Source: Candidatus Fermentibacteraceae bacterium | GTDB lineage: Bacteria > Fermentibacterota > Fermentibacteria > Fermentibacterales > JCC-6 | Assembly (NCBI GenBank): GCA_016936235.1 | Contig: JAFGPK010000077.1 | Location: 1-58,620, forward strand | DNA: 58,620 nt | Direction: 5' to 3' | Shown here: positions 44,644 to 53,531 of the stretch, piece by piece | Numbering within the stretch: the stretch's first letter is position 1 | Layout of the letters: every line of letters begins with the position of its first letter | Notes under the pieces: generated by a model | Databases searched by the model: none | What the model was told of the DNA's origin: nothing | Seen by the model: only the letters and a program-made list of their open reading frames with translations | Made by a program: the position numbers and the translations under genes

Positions 44644-45558
44644 GTGACTGACAGGGAAAACAGGGGCAACAGGAAAGACCCCGCGGAGAAGTTGAGCAGG
44701 AGGCAGTTTCTCGAGAAAGCCGGCAAGCTGGGCGGGGCGGTGTTCCTCTCTTCCCTGGCCGGGAAAGCCCTTGCCGGGGAATGGGAACAGGGAATGGAAG
44801 AATACTGGACCGAGGGGAGCTTCACGCAGGATACCGTTGACGCGTCCATGGAAGCGCAGGGTATCATCAAGGCCTTTCTGGACGGCAGGTGGGAGGAATT
44901 CCAGACCGTCACCCTGCCCGGGGAGTTCATGGACTGGAACCTTGCCGCCCGGCTTGACGTGCTTGACAGCATTGCCATGATGTTCAGCGGCGAGGGAGGC
45001 TCTCCCCCCTCGCTTGCCGGTCCCCACAATGCGGCGATGGCCACCTGGGGCGGCAGGCGGGCCGACAGCCTGCTGACGATCAACAATGCCTTCAAGGGCA
45101 TGGGTCTGTGTCCGCGCCGCGACCTGATAAAGGACAGAATGACAGAGATGGAAGAGCTTTCGGCAGGCGGCATGGGAGACAGGCTGCGGTTCCTCAGGGA
45201 CCTGTACTCCACCTCTGACAATTTCGACCTGACCAAGATGATTTCCCTGGAACTCTACAGCACACCCGAGTTCGAGACGCACACCTTCATCAACCTCATG
45301 GAGCGCCCCACCACCTCCCTGGTGTTCCTTGACTCCAAGTCATACGAGGTCAGAGGCATAGGTCAGCTGGTGGCCCCTGAGGATCCCCGCGCCGGGGAGT
45401 ACGCCAGGGACATTGTCAGGTACACGAACATGGCGCACTCTTTCTTCCACGGCGACTTCCCGAGGCTGTACCCGGGGATCCTGGTCCACATAACCTCGGT
45501 CTTCGACAACTCCCCCGGGACCGGGAGGGGAGTGAGGATAGCTCCTCCTCTTGTCTAG
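44644..45558 (+). CDS. Tat-exported protein of unknown function
   Basis: 304 residues. The N-terminal SRRQFLEKAGKLGG (R19-R20) followed by a hydrophobic stretch and AGKALAGE is a good twin-arginine signal, so it is probably exported folded. The mature part is mostly helical with no recognised domain; the C-terminal part has conserved-looking HSFFHGDFPRLYPG and HITSVFDNSPGTG. Tat export often means a cofactor, but no binding motif is visible. GTG start with gggaggt upstream. The stop overlaps the HAD gene by eight bases. Confidence 0.8.
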   Translation: MTDRENRGNRKDPAEKLSRRQFLEKAGKLGGAVFLSSLAGKALAGEWEQGMEEYWTEGSFTQDTVDASMEAQGIIKAFLDGRWEEFQTVTLPGEFMDWNLAARLDVLDSIAMMFSGEGGSPPSLAGPHNAAMATWGGRRADSLLTINNAFKGMGLCPRRDLIKDRMTEMEELSAGGMGDRLRFLRDLYSTSDNFDLTKMISLELYSTPEFETHTFINLMERPTTSLVFLDSKSYEVRGIGQLVAPEDPRAGEYARDIVRYTNMAHSFFHGDFPRLYPGILVHITSVFDNSPGTGRGVRIAPPLV

Positions 45559-46243
45559 ACTGAGGCTGCGGGACGGGACTGTACCGGACCTGTATTTCGT
45601 AGACCTTGACGGGACCCTTCTGTCGCGGTCATCCGAGAAGTTCTTCCTGGTCCGCCTTTTCCGCAGGCGCATACTGGGACCGGGCCACCTGATCAAGTTC
45701 TTGGGCGGCTATCTCCTTCATCCGGTGACAACCGTCAGGGAGGGCAAGGGGTGGAACCGCGGATACCTTGAGAACATCGCTCCCCGGTCCGTCAGGGAAG
45801 AGGCTGTCGCATGTGCGGAAATCCTTCTGGAGGGAAGCCTGCGGACCTGGACAAGGACATCGATTGAGGAACTCGGTTCAGCCGGTTGCGTTCCGGTGAT
45901 AATGTCCGCTTCTCTCTGCTACATAACGGAGAGGATAGCTTCGGATCTAGGTGTGGAAGATGTTTGCGCCAGCAGACCTGAGATATCTTCCGGGCGCTTC
46001 ACGGGAAGACTGACGGGCCCGAGGCCATGGGGTCGGGAGAAGAGGAGGCTGGCTGAGGAGATATGCAGTGAACGGGGGACCAGTCTGGGCAGATGTGCCG
46101 CCGCCGGTGATTCCTGGGCGGACAGGTTCATCCTGCAGGACTGCGGATGCCCCGTTGCCGTATGTCCCGACAGGAGACTGGGACTGATGGCGCGGGAAAG
46201 GGGCTGGACAGTGGTGGAGGGAAGGCATGCCAGATGGGCGTGA
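45551..46243 (+). CDS. HAD-superfamily phosphatase (subfamily IB, SerB-like)
   Basis: 230 residues. Motif I DLDGTLL (D18, D20), motif II serine in MSAS, and motif III/IV GDSWADRF near the end. A helical cap lies between motifs I and II. Members act on phosphoserine, phospholipid intermediates or small phosphates; the substrate is not clear. TTG start inside the end of the Tat-protein gene, so they are coupled. Confidence 0.82.
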   Translation: MSRLRLRDGTVPDLYFVDLDGTLLSRSSEKFFLVRLFRRRILGPGHLIKFLGGYLLHPVTTVREGKGWNRGYLENIAPRSVREEAVACAEILLEGSLRTWTRTSIEELGSAGCVPVIMSASLCYITERIASDLGVEDVCASRPEISSGRFTGRLTGPRPWGREKRRLAEEICSERGTSLGRCAAAGDSWADRFILQDCGCPVAVCPDRRLGLMARERGWTVVEGRHARWA

Positions 46244-46265
46244 GGTCTCCTGAAGGTCAGTCCCG

Positions 46266-47135
46266 ATGAGGGTCAGGGCGCTGGGTTCCTTCTCCGGGGG
46301 CCTCGACGGCATGGTGGCTGCCTCGGTGCTGAGATCCCAGGGGATTGACGTTGAACTGGCTACTTTCGAGAGCCCCTTCTTCTCTTCCAGGGAGGGGAAG
46401 GAGGCCGCTTCGAGGCTGGGGCTTCCCTGGAGGGAACTTGACTTCACCAGTGAGATCATGGAACTGCTGGGGAATCCTCCAAGCGGATTCGGAAAGAACC
46501 TCAACCCGTGCATCGACTGCCACGCCGGGATGTTCGGGATCCTCGGCCGGATAGCAGAGGAGGAGGGTTTCGACCTTATCTTCTCCGGCGAGGTGCTGGG
46601 TCAGAGACCCATGTCGCAGAACCGGAATTCCCTCAATCGTGTCGCCAGACTCTCCGGCTGCGGCCGTCTCCTCCTAAGGCCGCTGTCGGCCAGGCTCCTG
46701 CCGGAGACGGAGGCGGAAGAGAAGGGTCTGGTGGACAGGAGCAGGCTCCTGGACATATCCGGCAGGGGAAGGAAGAGACAGGTGCAGCTGGCGGAGGTCT
46801 TCGGGTTCACCTACAGGAACCCCGGGGGGGGATGCCTTCTCACGGAACCCAACTACTGCAGCAGACTGAAGGTGCTCATGGAGATACCCGGGCTGTTGAC
46901 TCCCGGGAGAGCCCGTCTTGCAAGGTACGGCAGGTTCTTCCGTCTTTCCAGCGACACAGTGTGTCTGGTGGGAAGGTGCGAGGAGGACAACACCGCCCTG
47001 GAATCCCTCGCAAGGGGCGAGCCCACCTTTTCCCTGGAGGATGTCCCCGGCCCCACGGGGGTTCTCATTGGCGATCCCTCGATGCTGCCGGAACTGGAGG
47101 TTCTGGTGAGGAAATACGCCGGGGTCCGGGATTGA
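46266..47135 (+). CDS. PP-loop protein, ThiI/MnmA-like sulfurtransferase relative
   Basis: 289 residues. PP-loop SGGLDG at 10-15 for ATP adenylation; GKNLNPCIDCHAGMF with C82 and C85; SGEVLGQRPMSQN, LLRPLSARLLP and DISGRGRKRQ, PGGGCLLT. Together these match a conserved group annotated as tRNA thiouridylase-like or PP-loop proteins in Thermotogae, archaea and others. It probably adds sulfur to tRNA, but activity has not been shown for the group to my knowledge. Starts 22 bases after the HAD gene. Confidence 0.82.
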   Translation: MRVRALGSFSGGLDGMVAASVLRSQGIDVELATFESPFFSSREGKEAASRLGLPWRELDFTSEIMELLGNPPSGFGKNLNPCIDCHAGMFGILGRIAEEEGFDLIFSGEVLGQRPMSQNRNSLNRVARLSGCGRLLLRPLSARLLPETEAEEKGLVDRSRLLDISGRGRKRQVQLAEVFGFTYRNPGGGCLLTEPNYCSRLKVLMEIPGLLTPGRARLARYGRFFRLSSDTVCLVGRCEEDNTALESLARGEPTFSLEDVPGPTGVLIGDPSMLPELEVLVRKYAGVRD

Positions 47136-47190
47136 GATTGCGATTTCAAAGCAATTACCAGTAAGTACTTGAAGTAAAGCGGGTGACTTT

Positions 47191-47258
47191 TTCATGAAGA
47201 AATGCTTTCCTTGACAAAAAGGATTTTATAAGTATGAAATCACTTCATTCTTCATGAA
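47191..47258. promoter_or_regulatory. inverted repeat enclosing the ABC-exporter promoter
   Basis: TTCATGAAGAAATG at 47191-47204 and its near-perfect reverse complement CATTCTTCATGAA at 47246-47258 enclose the promoter boxes. The TTCATGAA cores are themselves palindromes and start exactly 60 bases apart. This is the layout of a paired operator, or could form a long-loop hairpin. Likely controls the exporter. Confidence 0.5.
47211..47238 (+). promoter_or_regulatory. promoter of the ABC exporter operon
   Basis: A perfect TTGACA at 47211-47216, a 16-base spacer and TATGAA at 47233-47238, in an AT-rich patch unlike the surrounding DNA. It is the first promoter-like site before the exporter genes and lies inside an inverted repeat. 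Confidence 0.6.
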
Positions 47259-47273
47259 TCGAAAGGCACCATT

Positions 47274-47303
47274 ATGACTGCGATCAAGAGGCTGTTCCAG
47301 TAA
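47274..47303 (+). CDS. possible 9-codon leader peptide
   Basis: ATG-to-TAA frame for MTAIKRLFQ, with gaaagg seven bases upstream, 36 bases after the predicted -10 box. A small hairpin (cacccc-ggc-gggtg region, 47314-47327) follows 11 bases later, then 63 bases to the exporter start. It resembles translation-attenuation leaders seen before some exporters and resistance genes, but the hairpin is short and no alternative structure was worked out. Confidence 0.3.
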   Translation: MTAIKRLFQ

Positions 47304-47390
47304 CCCTGCCAACCACCCCGGCGGGTGTTCTTCAGATGGAATTCAACAGATATTGATCCCGGGTCTACCGGATAAACATGGAATAATGCG

Positions 47391-49184
47391 ATGCACTTTC
47401 AATACGATGATACAGTTGACGACGACGCGGTAAAAGGGACTTCCACCCTGGAGGTTCTCAGGAAGATGCGCCCCTTCCTGAGGTCCCACGGATGGTCCTT
47501 CACCCTTGCGGCCCTGCTGCTGTTCCTTTCCGTGGCGGGAGAGCTGGTGGGGCCTCTTATACTGAGAATGGTGATAGACACCGCCATTCCCGGGAGATCG
47601 GTCCCGGACATAGTGATCTACTCTCTGCTCTTCGCAGGGACCTTCTCCTTCGCCATGGTCATGTCTTATCTGCAGGTGATGATCACCACCAGGATAGGGC
47701 TGTCGGTGGTGCGCGACCTCAAGGAGAAAGTGTTCAGGCACATGCTCTCGCTGTCACTGTCCTATTTCGACAGGAATCCTACAGGGAAGCTCATGGCAAG
47801 GGTCGAGAACGACTCCGAGAGGGTGAGGATGCTCTTCAGCGACGTATCCATGGCCCTTCTCAGGAACGTGGCCATGGTCTTCGGTACGCTGGGGATAATG
47901 ATGGTGGCTGATGCCACGATAACCCTCTGGATAGTAGCCCTTCTGCTTCCGGTGGCCCTTCTCACCGTCCCTGTCCTCAGGAAGATGAGGAAGCTCTACA
48001 GGAGGGTCCGGTCGGCCTACGCCAGGATTTCCGGCTTCCTGGCGGAATACGTGCGTTCGGTGCCCGTGCTCCAGGTGTTCGGAGCCACCGGGATGGCCAC
48101 CGGGAGGATACACGAGGAAGGGGAGCGCTTCCTCAGCCGGGAAGTGAAGGCGTACTTCTGGGAGTACGGTTTCTGGAGCTTCCTGGGCAGCTGCGAGATT
48201 CTGGCGGTGATGGTGATCCTGATCTCTGGAAGGGCCGGCGTGGTGTCCGGCGCGGTGAGCATAGGTACCGTTGTGATGTTCGTGGAGTACACAAGGAGAC
48301 TGTTCGGACCCGTGGTGATGTTCTCCGAGACGCTGAACATGGTTCAGAGGGCGGCGGCCTCCGCCGAGAGGCTCTTCGACATACTCTCGACAAGGACCCT
48401 CACCCCCGACGGTCACCTGGAGGAGGCGGATTTCCCGGATGACTGGAGCGAGATAAGCTTCCGGAAAGTCTGGTTCAGGTATCCCGAAGGACCATGGGCG
48501 CTAAGGGATGTCAGCTTCACGCTGGCCAGGGGGGAGATGGTGGCGCTGGTGGGTCAGAGCGGAGGCGGGAAGAGCACCATCGTCAGTCTGCTCCTGAGGT
48601 TCTACGAACCCACCGAAGGCTCCATCACGGTGGACGGAATCGATATCCGGCAGTTCCGGCTCAGGGTCTGGAGGAACAGGATCGGACTGGTCCTCCAGAG
48701 CGTGAACCTCTTCTCCGGTACGCTTTCCGAGAACCTCACCGTGTTCAGGAAGGGTATCCCGGAGGAGAGCCAGAGAAAGGCCCTGCGGGTCATAGAGGCC
48801 GAGGACATCCTCAGGGTTATGCAGGGAGGCCTTTCGGGCATCGTCAGCGAAGGAGGGCTCAACCTCTCCATGGGCCAGCGGCAGCTTATCAGCTACGCGC
48901 GGGCCGTACTGAAGGACCCTGACGTCCTTGTGCTGGACGAGGCGACCTCATCTGTGGACCCGGGGACCGAGAAGAGGATCCAGAGATCCACGGACCTCAT
49001 CGTCAGGAACAGGACGGCCCTGGTGGTGGCCCACAGGCTGACCACGGTCACCCACGCCACCAGGATACTGGTTGTGCAGCATGGTGTTATCGCCGAAAGC
49101 GGCACCCACCTGGAGCTGCTGGGCCGGGACGGTATATATGCGGGGCTCTGCCGCCTTCAGCTGCAGGGAGGCGAGAATGCCTGA
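47391..49184 (+). CDS. ABC exporter half-transporter 1 (type IV)
   Basis: 597 residues: six membrane helices (about 35-320) then an ATPase domain. Walker A GQSGGGKST at 388-396, non-canonical signature LSMGQ at 492-496, Walker B LVLDE with catalytic Glu517, and AHRLT. Such a mix is known from heterodimeric exporters (BmrC/BmrD, TM287/288), where the odd signature belongs to the degenerate site. The ATG has only a weak ribosome-binding site, perhaps for regulation by the leader. Overlaps gene 2 by eight bases. Confidence 0.93.
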   Translation: MHFQYDDTVDDDAVKGTSTLEVLRKMRPFLRSHGWSFTLAALLLFLSVAGELVGPLILRMVIDTAIPGRSVPDIVIYSLLFAGTFSFAMVMSYLQVMITTRIGLSVVRDLKEKVFRHMLSLSLSYFDRNPTGKLMARVENDSERVRMLFSDVSMALLRNVAMVFGTLGIMMVADATITLWIVALLLPVALLTVPVLRKMRKLYRRVRSAYARISGFLAEYVRSVPVLQVFGATGMATGRIHEEGERFLSREVKAYFWEYGFWSFLGSCEILAVMVILISGRAGVVSGAVSIGTVVMFVEYTRRLFGPVVMFSETLNMVQRAAASAERLFDILSTRTLTPDGHLEEADFPDDWSEISFRKVWFRYPEGPWALRDVSFTLARGEMVALVGQSGGGKSTIVSLLLRFYEPTEGSITVDGIDIRQFRLRVWRNRIGLVLQSVNLFSGTLSENLTVFRKGIPEESQRKALRVIEAEDILRVMQGGLSGIVSEGGLNLSMGQRQLISYARAVLKDPDVLVLDEATSSVDPGTEKRIQRSTDLIVRNRTALVVAHRLTTVTHATRILVVQHGVIAESGTHLELLGRDGIYAGLCRLQLQGGENA

Positions 49185-50910
49185 GTACAGGGGATACCTG
49201 AAGTGGATCATGGACTTCTGGAAACCGCACAGGAAGCATCTTGCGGTGCTGGTCCTCTTCACACTGGTGTCCAGCGCCGTGGCCCTCAGCTTCCCCCTGG
49301 TCTTCCGCTACCTTCTGGACAATGTGCAGCAGGTGCTTGGTCAGACCGAGGAGGGCGGCGAGTTCAGTACTGTCATTCTGGTACTGGCAGCCCTGGCCCT
49401 TGCAAGGTTCGTCGCCGGCCTCTACCCAGGGGCAAGGGCCTGGCTGAACAGCAAGATAGGCAGGGATATAAGGGACAGGGTCTTCGGTAACCTGATGAAG
49501 AAGGATTACAGGTTCTGGAACACTTTCAGGCCCGGCGACCTCACTACAAGGCTCTCCGACGACATAGTGGACTACCCCAGGATAGCCTGGTTCAGCTGCT
49601 CCGCGGTCTTCAGGGCCCTGGAGTCCTCGTCCAGGCTCATCTTCTGCCTGGCCGTGATGGTCTTCATGAGCTGGGAGCTCACCCTCATAGCCCTGGTGCC
49701 GCTGCCGGTCATGTTCCTGATATTCACCAGGGTGGAGGCCCGGCTGGGAAAGAGGGTCGAGGAAAGCCGGAAGGCCACCAGCCACACCGGCGACCTGCTT
49801 GACAGCACCTTCGCCGGAATATCGATAATCAAGGCATATACCGCCGAGGAGGGACAGGCGGAGAGGCTGCGCCGGCTCCTTGACCGGAGGCTGGGCATCG
49901 ACCTCTCGATCACACGCCTGGTGATGATGCTGCACGGGGTGTACAGCGTCATAGGCCAGGTGGGCAAGGTCACCGTGATGTTCGTGGGAGGCCTGTTCGT
50001 CATCTGGAACAGGATCGGGATCGGTGAGTTCTACGCCTTCTACGTCTATCTGGACATGCTGCTGGCTCCCATGATGGACATACCGAACCTGTTCGTGACC
50101 TCGAGACAGGCCTTCACGTCCATCGACAGGGAGAGGGAGATACTTAACTTCCCCGATGCGCCCGAGAAGCGGGGGAAACTGACTGCGGGACCTGTGCGAA
50201 GCCTGCGGATGGAAGGAGCGGGGTTTACCTACCCGGGGTCCGACGCGGGCATAACATGCCTGGACCTGGAGCTGGAGAGCCCCGGGATCTACGCCCTGGT
50301 AGGCGAGGTGGGAAGCGGCAAGTCCACCGTCCTCAAGATGATAACGGGGCAGCTTCCCTGCACCGAGGGAAGAATTGCCATCAACGGTGTGGACCTTGAT
50401 GACCTGTCGGAGGACTACCTTGTCTCTGAGACAGGCTACGTACCCCAGGAATCGGTGCTGTTCAGCCAGTCCGTGGGTGACAATGTCCGGCTGGGAAGGG
50501 AAATGGACGAATCCCGTGTGATCGAGTCGCTGAGGGTCGCGGGTCTCGACGAAACTGAGCTTGCGGCCGGAGCGCTTACGGAGCTGGGACAGGGAGGCAG
50601 CGGGGTCAGCGGCGGGCAGAGGCAGAGGGTGGCCATAGCCAGGGCTCTCGCCGGGAAGCCCTCCATGTTCCTCTTCGATGACTGCACCGCAGCCCTGGAC
50701 GCCGAGAAGGAGGAGGCTTTCTGGAAGGAGCTGGAGGAAGCGCGAAGGGACGCACTGGTCCTGGTGGTCTCGCATCGCGAGGCAACCGTCAGGAGAAGCG
50801 ACAGGGTGATATTCGTTCATGACGGGAAGCTGGTGGATTTCGATACACATCGGAACCTCCTGCGCGGCAACAGGCTGTACAGGCTGATCCTGGCGGCGGA
50901 GATGGAATGA
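49177..50910 (+). CDS. ABC exporter half-transporter 2 (type IV)
   Basis: 577 residues with six membrane helices and an ATPase domain. Walker A GEVGSGKST at 376-384, canonical signature VSGGQ at 477-481, and Walker B FLFDD with Asp502 in place of the catalytic glutamate, followed by SHRE. Paired with gene 1 this gives one working and one degenerate ATP site. Start at 49177 with gggaggcga upstream, overlapping the previous stop. Substrate not predictable: drug, lipid or peptide. Confidence 0.93.
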   Translation: MPEYRGYLKWIMDFWKPHRKHLAVLVLFTLVSSAVALSFPLVFRYLLDNVQQVLGQTEEGGEFSTVILVLAALALARFVAGLYPGARAWLNSKIGRDIRDRVFGNLMKKDYRFWNTFRPGDLTTRLSDDIVDYPRIAWFSCSAVFRALESSSRLIFCLAVMVFMSWELTLIALVPLPVMFLIFTRVEARLGKRVEESRKATSHTGDLLDSTFAGISIIKAYTAEEGQAERLRRLLDRRLGIDLSITRLVMMLHGVYSVIGQVGKVTVMFVGGLFVIWNRIGIGEFYAFYVYLDMLLAPMMDIPNLFVTSRQAFTSIDREREILNFPDAPEKRGKLTAGPVRSLRMEGAGFTYPGSDAGITCLDLELESPGIYALVGEVGSGKSTVLKMITGQLPCTEGRIAINGVDLDDLSEDYLVSETGYVPQESVLFSQSVGDNVRLGREMDESRVIESLRVAGLDETELAAGALTELGQGGSGVSGGQRQRVAIARALAGKPSMFLFDDCTAALDAEKEEAFWKELEEARRDALVLVVSHREATVRRSDRVIFVHDGKLVDFDTHRNLLRGNRLYRLILAAEME

Positions 50911-51881
50911 GCTACACTCCGGGCTGCATCAGGCTACTCCAGCGGGGTGAGCTGCACCGGAGGGTATCGCTCCTTCGGGAAATGCTGGGGGAGTGCGGGC
51001 TGTGCATGAGGAACTGCGGAGCGGACAGGCTCGGCGGCATGCGGGGGTACTGCGGTGCCGGGGAGACCCTCGAGGTGTCATCTTCCTGCGTCCACACAGG
51101 CGAGGAGCCGGTGCTCACCGGGGACACAGGCGTGGGCAACATATTCCTCGGCAGGTGCAGCATGGGCTGCGTATACTGCCAGAACCACTCCATCAGCCAG
51201 CCGGGTCCCGGAAAAATGCCGGGCTGGGAGACTACACCATCCATAACAGCGGACAGGCTCATTCGTTTTCAGGAGATCGGATGTCCCACCGCGGGTTTAG
51301 TGTCTCCCACCCATTACGCGCCGCAGGTGTTCGAAGCGGTCGCCGCCGCGGCGGAAAGGGGTTTCAGGCTCCCGGTGATATACAACACCGGAGGGTACGA
51401 CTCTCCTGAGCTTCTCCGGCTGCTGGACGGCATGGTGGACATATACCTGCCGGACATCAAGTACAGCGACCCGGCCATGGCCTTAAAATACTCGGATGCG
51501 CCGGATTACCCCGCAGCTGCAAGAGACGCGGTCCTCGAGATGCACAGGCAGGTGGGGGAGCTTCGGACCGATGATCGAGGCGTAGCCTTCAGGGGCCTGC
51601 TGGTGCGCCTGCTGGTCCTGCCCGGGGGGATCTCGGGGACGGAGGATACCCTGAATTTTCTTGCCCGGGAGATAGGCACAGGGGTCCATATAAGTCTCAT
51701 GTCGCAGTACTACCCGGCTCACAGGGCCGGCGGGTTCCCTCCCCTGGACCGGAGACTGAGTCCCGGCGAATACCGGAAGGCCGTCTCGGTCATGGAGGAG
51801 CTCGGCTTCGAGAACGGATGGGTGCAGGACCCGGTCACTTCGCCCGACACGTACCTTCCCGGGGTGGACTTCAGTATCTAG
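50907..51881 (+). CDS. PflX-like radical SAM protein
   Basis: 324 residues. Radical SAM cluster cysteines C84, C88, C91 (CSMGCVYC), preceded by a cysteine-rich N-terminal part (C30, C33, C37, C49) that may hold another metal. SSCVHTGEEP and VSPTHYAPQV fit the uncharacterised COG1313/PflX group related to pyruvate formate-lyase activases. ATGA overlap with the exporter gene suggests a shared operon, although a functional link is not obvious. Confidence 0.85.
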   Translation: MSYTPGCIRLLQRGELHRRVSLLREMLGECGLCMRNCGADRLGGMRGYCGAGETLEVSSSCVHTGEEPVLTGDTGVGNIFLGRCSMGCVYCQNHSISQPGPGKMPGWETTPSITADRLIRFQEIGCPTAGLVSPTHYAPQVFEAVAAAAERGFRLPVIYNTGGYDSPELLRLLDGMVDIYLPDIKYSDPAMALKYSDAPDYPAAARDAVLEMHRQVGELRTDDRGVAFRGLLVRLLVLPGGISGTEDTLNFLAREIGTGVHISLMSQYYPAHRAGGFPPLDRRLSPGEYRKAVSVMEELGFENGWVQDPVTSPDTYLPGVDFSI

Positions 51882-52519
51882 CCCCCGGGTATCTCGGCCA
51901 TTCTGTCGAGTAGTTCCGCGACCGCTCCCCCCACGTCTTCCGCCGCCATTACGGCTGAGACCACGGCTATCCCGTCGGCGCCCCACCGCAGGACATCGCC
52001 GGAATTGGAGGGCTTGATGCCCCCTATGGCCACAAGGGGAAGTGGAGCAGCCGATTTGATCTCCCTCACGCCTTCGAGTCCCAGGGGTTCTCCGAGGTCC
52101 GTCTTGGTGTCGGTTGCGAACACAAGGTTCGCCGCCAGGTAGTCGGCCCCTTCCAGAAAGGCGCTGCGGGCTTCCCCGGCGGTCCTGACCGATACGCCGA
52201 TCACGGCATCCTTCCCCAGCAGCTTCCTGGCGTTGCGCACCGGCATGTCGTCCTGCCCCAGGTGTACACCGTCCGCACCTGCGGCCATGGCCACATCGAC
52301 CCTGTCGTTGACTATGAACAGGGCTCCGGCTTCCATGCAGAGTCCCGAAAGAAGTCCCGCGGTATCCAGCAGCTCCCTGGTTGAAGCCGCCTTGTCCCGA
52401 AGCTGCACCGTCCCCACTCCTGCCAGAAGGGCGAGTCTGCATGTCTCGACCACTCCGCGGGGACCGCAGAGTACCGGGTCGGTGACCAGGTAGAGCCGGA
52501 GCTTCTTCGGGTCAACCAT
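51878..52519 (-). CDS. thiE: thiamine-phosphate synthase
   Basis: Joins hydroxymethylpyrimidine diphosphate and thiazole phosphate to thiamine phosphate. 213 residues, a TIM barrel with VQLRDKAASTRELL, FIVNDRVDVAMAAGADGVHLGQDD, written here in part, and VAIGGIKPSN. All key regions are present and length is normal. It overlaps the end of thiM by eight bases and ends four bases into the convergent radical SAM gene. Confidence 0.96.
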   Translation of the reverse strand: MVDPKKLRLYLVTDPVLCGPRGVVETCRLALLAGVGTVQLRDKAASTRELLDTAGLLSGLCMEAGALFIVNDRVDVAMAAGADGVHLGQDDMPVRNARKLLGKDAVIGVSVRTAGEARSAFLEGADYLAANLVFATDTKTDLGEPLGLEGVREIKSAAPLPLVAIGGIKPSNSGDVLRWGADGIAVVSAVMAAEDVGGAVAELLDRMAEIPGG

Positions 52520-53318
52520 TGACGGAGGCTCTTATCCGTTCCCTGATCGTTCCTTCGTCAAGACCGGCCAGGCCGTCCAGGAAAAGGGGGACGAAGGTGC
52601 CGGGTCCGCCCGCCTTCTCCGCGGCGATCTCTCCCGCTATGCCCATTGCGGCAATGCCGGTGAACGCTGCTTCGAACATGTCATCCATGACCGCGGCGAA
52701 GCAGGCCGCCGAAGTGGTGGCCGCGCAGCCTGTACCCGTCACCCGCCCCATCAGGGGATGCCCGTTCTCTATGACGGCCGTACTCCTGCCGTCGGTGACT
52801 ATGTCCGTGGCACCCGTGACCGCCACCACCAGTCCGCGGTCACCGGCGAACCGCGAGATGAGTTCCTCCCGTTCTCCGACGGAGTCCATGGAGTCCACTC
52901 CCCTGACTTTCCCGTCATGGCCGGCCAGGGCAAGCACCTCCCCTGCGTTGCCGCGCAGTATGGATATGTGCAGCTCATCCGCTATCCTCAAGGCGGAACC
53001 GGTCCTCAGTGCCGTCGCCCCCGCCCCAACGGGGTCGAATACGACGGGAATGCCGTTCTCGTTGGCCGCCCTGCCCGCAGCCAGCATGCTCTCCACAAGC
53101 ACCGGGTCAAGTGTGCCTATGTTCAGCAGCAGGGCTCCCGCGTACCTGACCATCTCGAGAGATTCGTCGATGCAGGGGGCCATTACGGGGGCGGCCCCCA
53201 GGCACAGGGTGACATTGGCCGTGAAGTTCATCACAACGGAGTTCGTGATGTGGTGAACCATGGGCTTTCGGGCGCGCAGGGCATCAAGACCCCGGCAGAT
53301 GATATCTGCAGGTTTCAT
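52512..53318 (-). CDS. thiM: hydroxyethylthiazole kinase
   Basis: Phosphorylates the thiazole alcohol salvaged from thiamine breakdown or medium. 268 residues, ribokinase-like: VHHITNSVVMNFTAN, LGAAPVMA, DPVGAGAT, ILRGNAGEVLAL and the GTGCAATTSAA active-site motif with the general-base cysteine region. Start at ATG 53318 with ggagg at 53326-53330. The open frame continues to 53450 but only through the riboswitch. Together with thiE it makes a salvage pair; no thiD, thiC or thiG is in the window. Confidence 0.96.
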   Translation of the reverse strand: MKPADIICRGLDALRARKPMVHHITNSVVMNFTANVTLCLGAAPVMAPCIDESLEMVRYAGALLLNIGTLDPVLVESMLAAGRAANENGIPVVFDPVGAGATALRTGSALRIADELHISILRGNAGEVLALAGHDGKVRGVDSMDSVGEREELISRFAGDRGLVVAVTGATDIVTDGRSTAVIENGHPLMGRVTGTGCAATTSAACFAAVMDDMFEAAFTGIAAMGIAGEIAAEKAGGPGTFVPLFLDGLAGLDEGTIRERIRASVNG

Positions 53319-53330
53319 GCGGTAACCTCC

Positions 53331-53413
53331 GGATTTTCTTACGCCGATATTACTCGGATCAAGTTCAAGGGGTCGGTTTCTCAGGCCCGGACTTTCCGGA
53401 CCACCCCCAATCC
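53331..53413 (-). promoter_or_regulatory. TPP riboswitch (thi box)
   Basis: On the minus strand: P1 ggatt / aatcc at the ends, gggggtgg, the conserved cCTGAGAaa, accccttgaacTTGATCC and gagTAATatcGGCGtaag. These match the thi-box consensus in the right order and spacing. The 3' side of P1 directly abuts the thiM ribosome-binding site (ggagg, 53326-53330), so TPP binding most likely blocks translation. It controls thiM and, by coupling, thiE. Confidence 0.95.
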
Positions 53414-53531
53414 TCAGGGCTAAGTTATTTACAACGGGGCTTCTCGTCAAATCCGTTACTTGTCCCCGGGGAATGTTGTGGTTATTTCAATCAGGCTCAG
53501 GAAACCCGGAAAATCCCGAAAGGCAGTTCTC

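Noticed and set aside
44571..45236. N-terminal extension of the GreA-like protein
   Set aside because: Ser/Pro-rich and antisense to the Tat-protein gene; a TTG with a strong ribosome-binding site at 44570 explains the true start.
53319..53450. N-terminal extension of thiM
   Set aside because: The in-frame stretch is the TPP riboswitch, and a good ribosome-binding site precedes the ATG at 53318.
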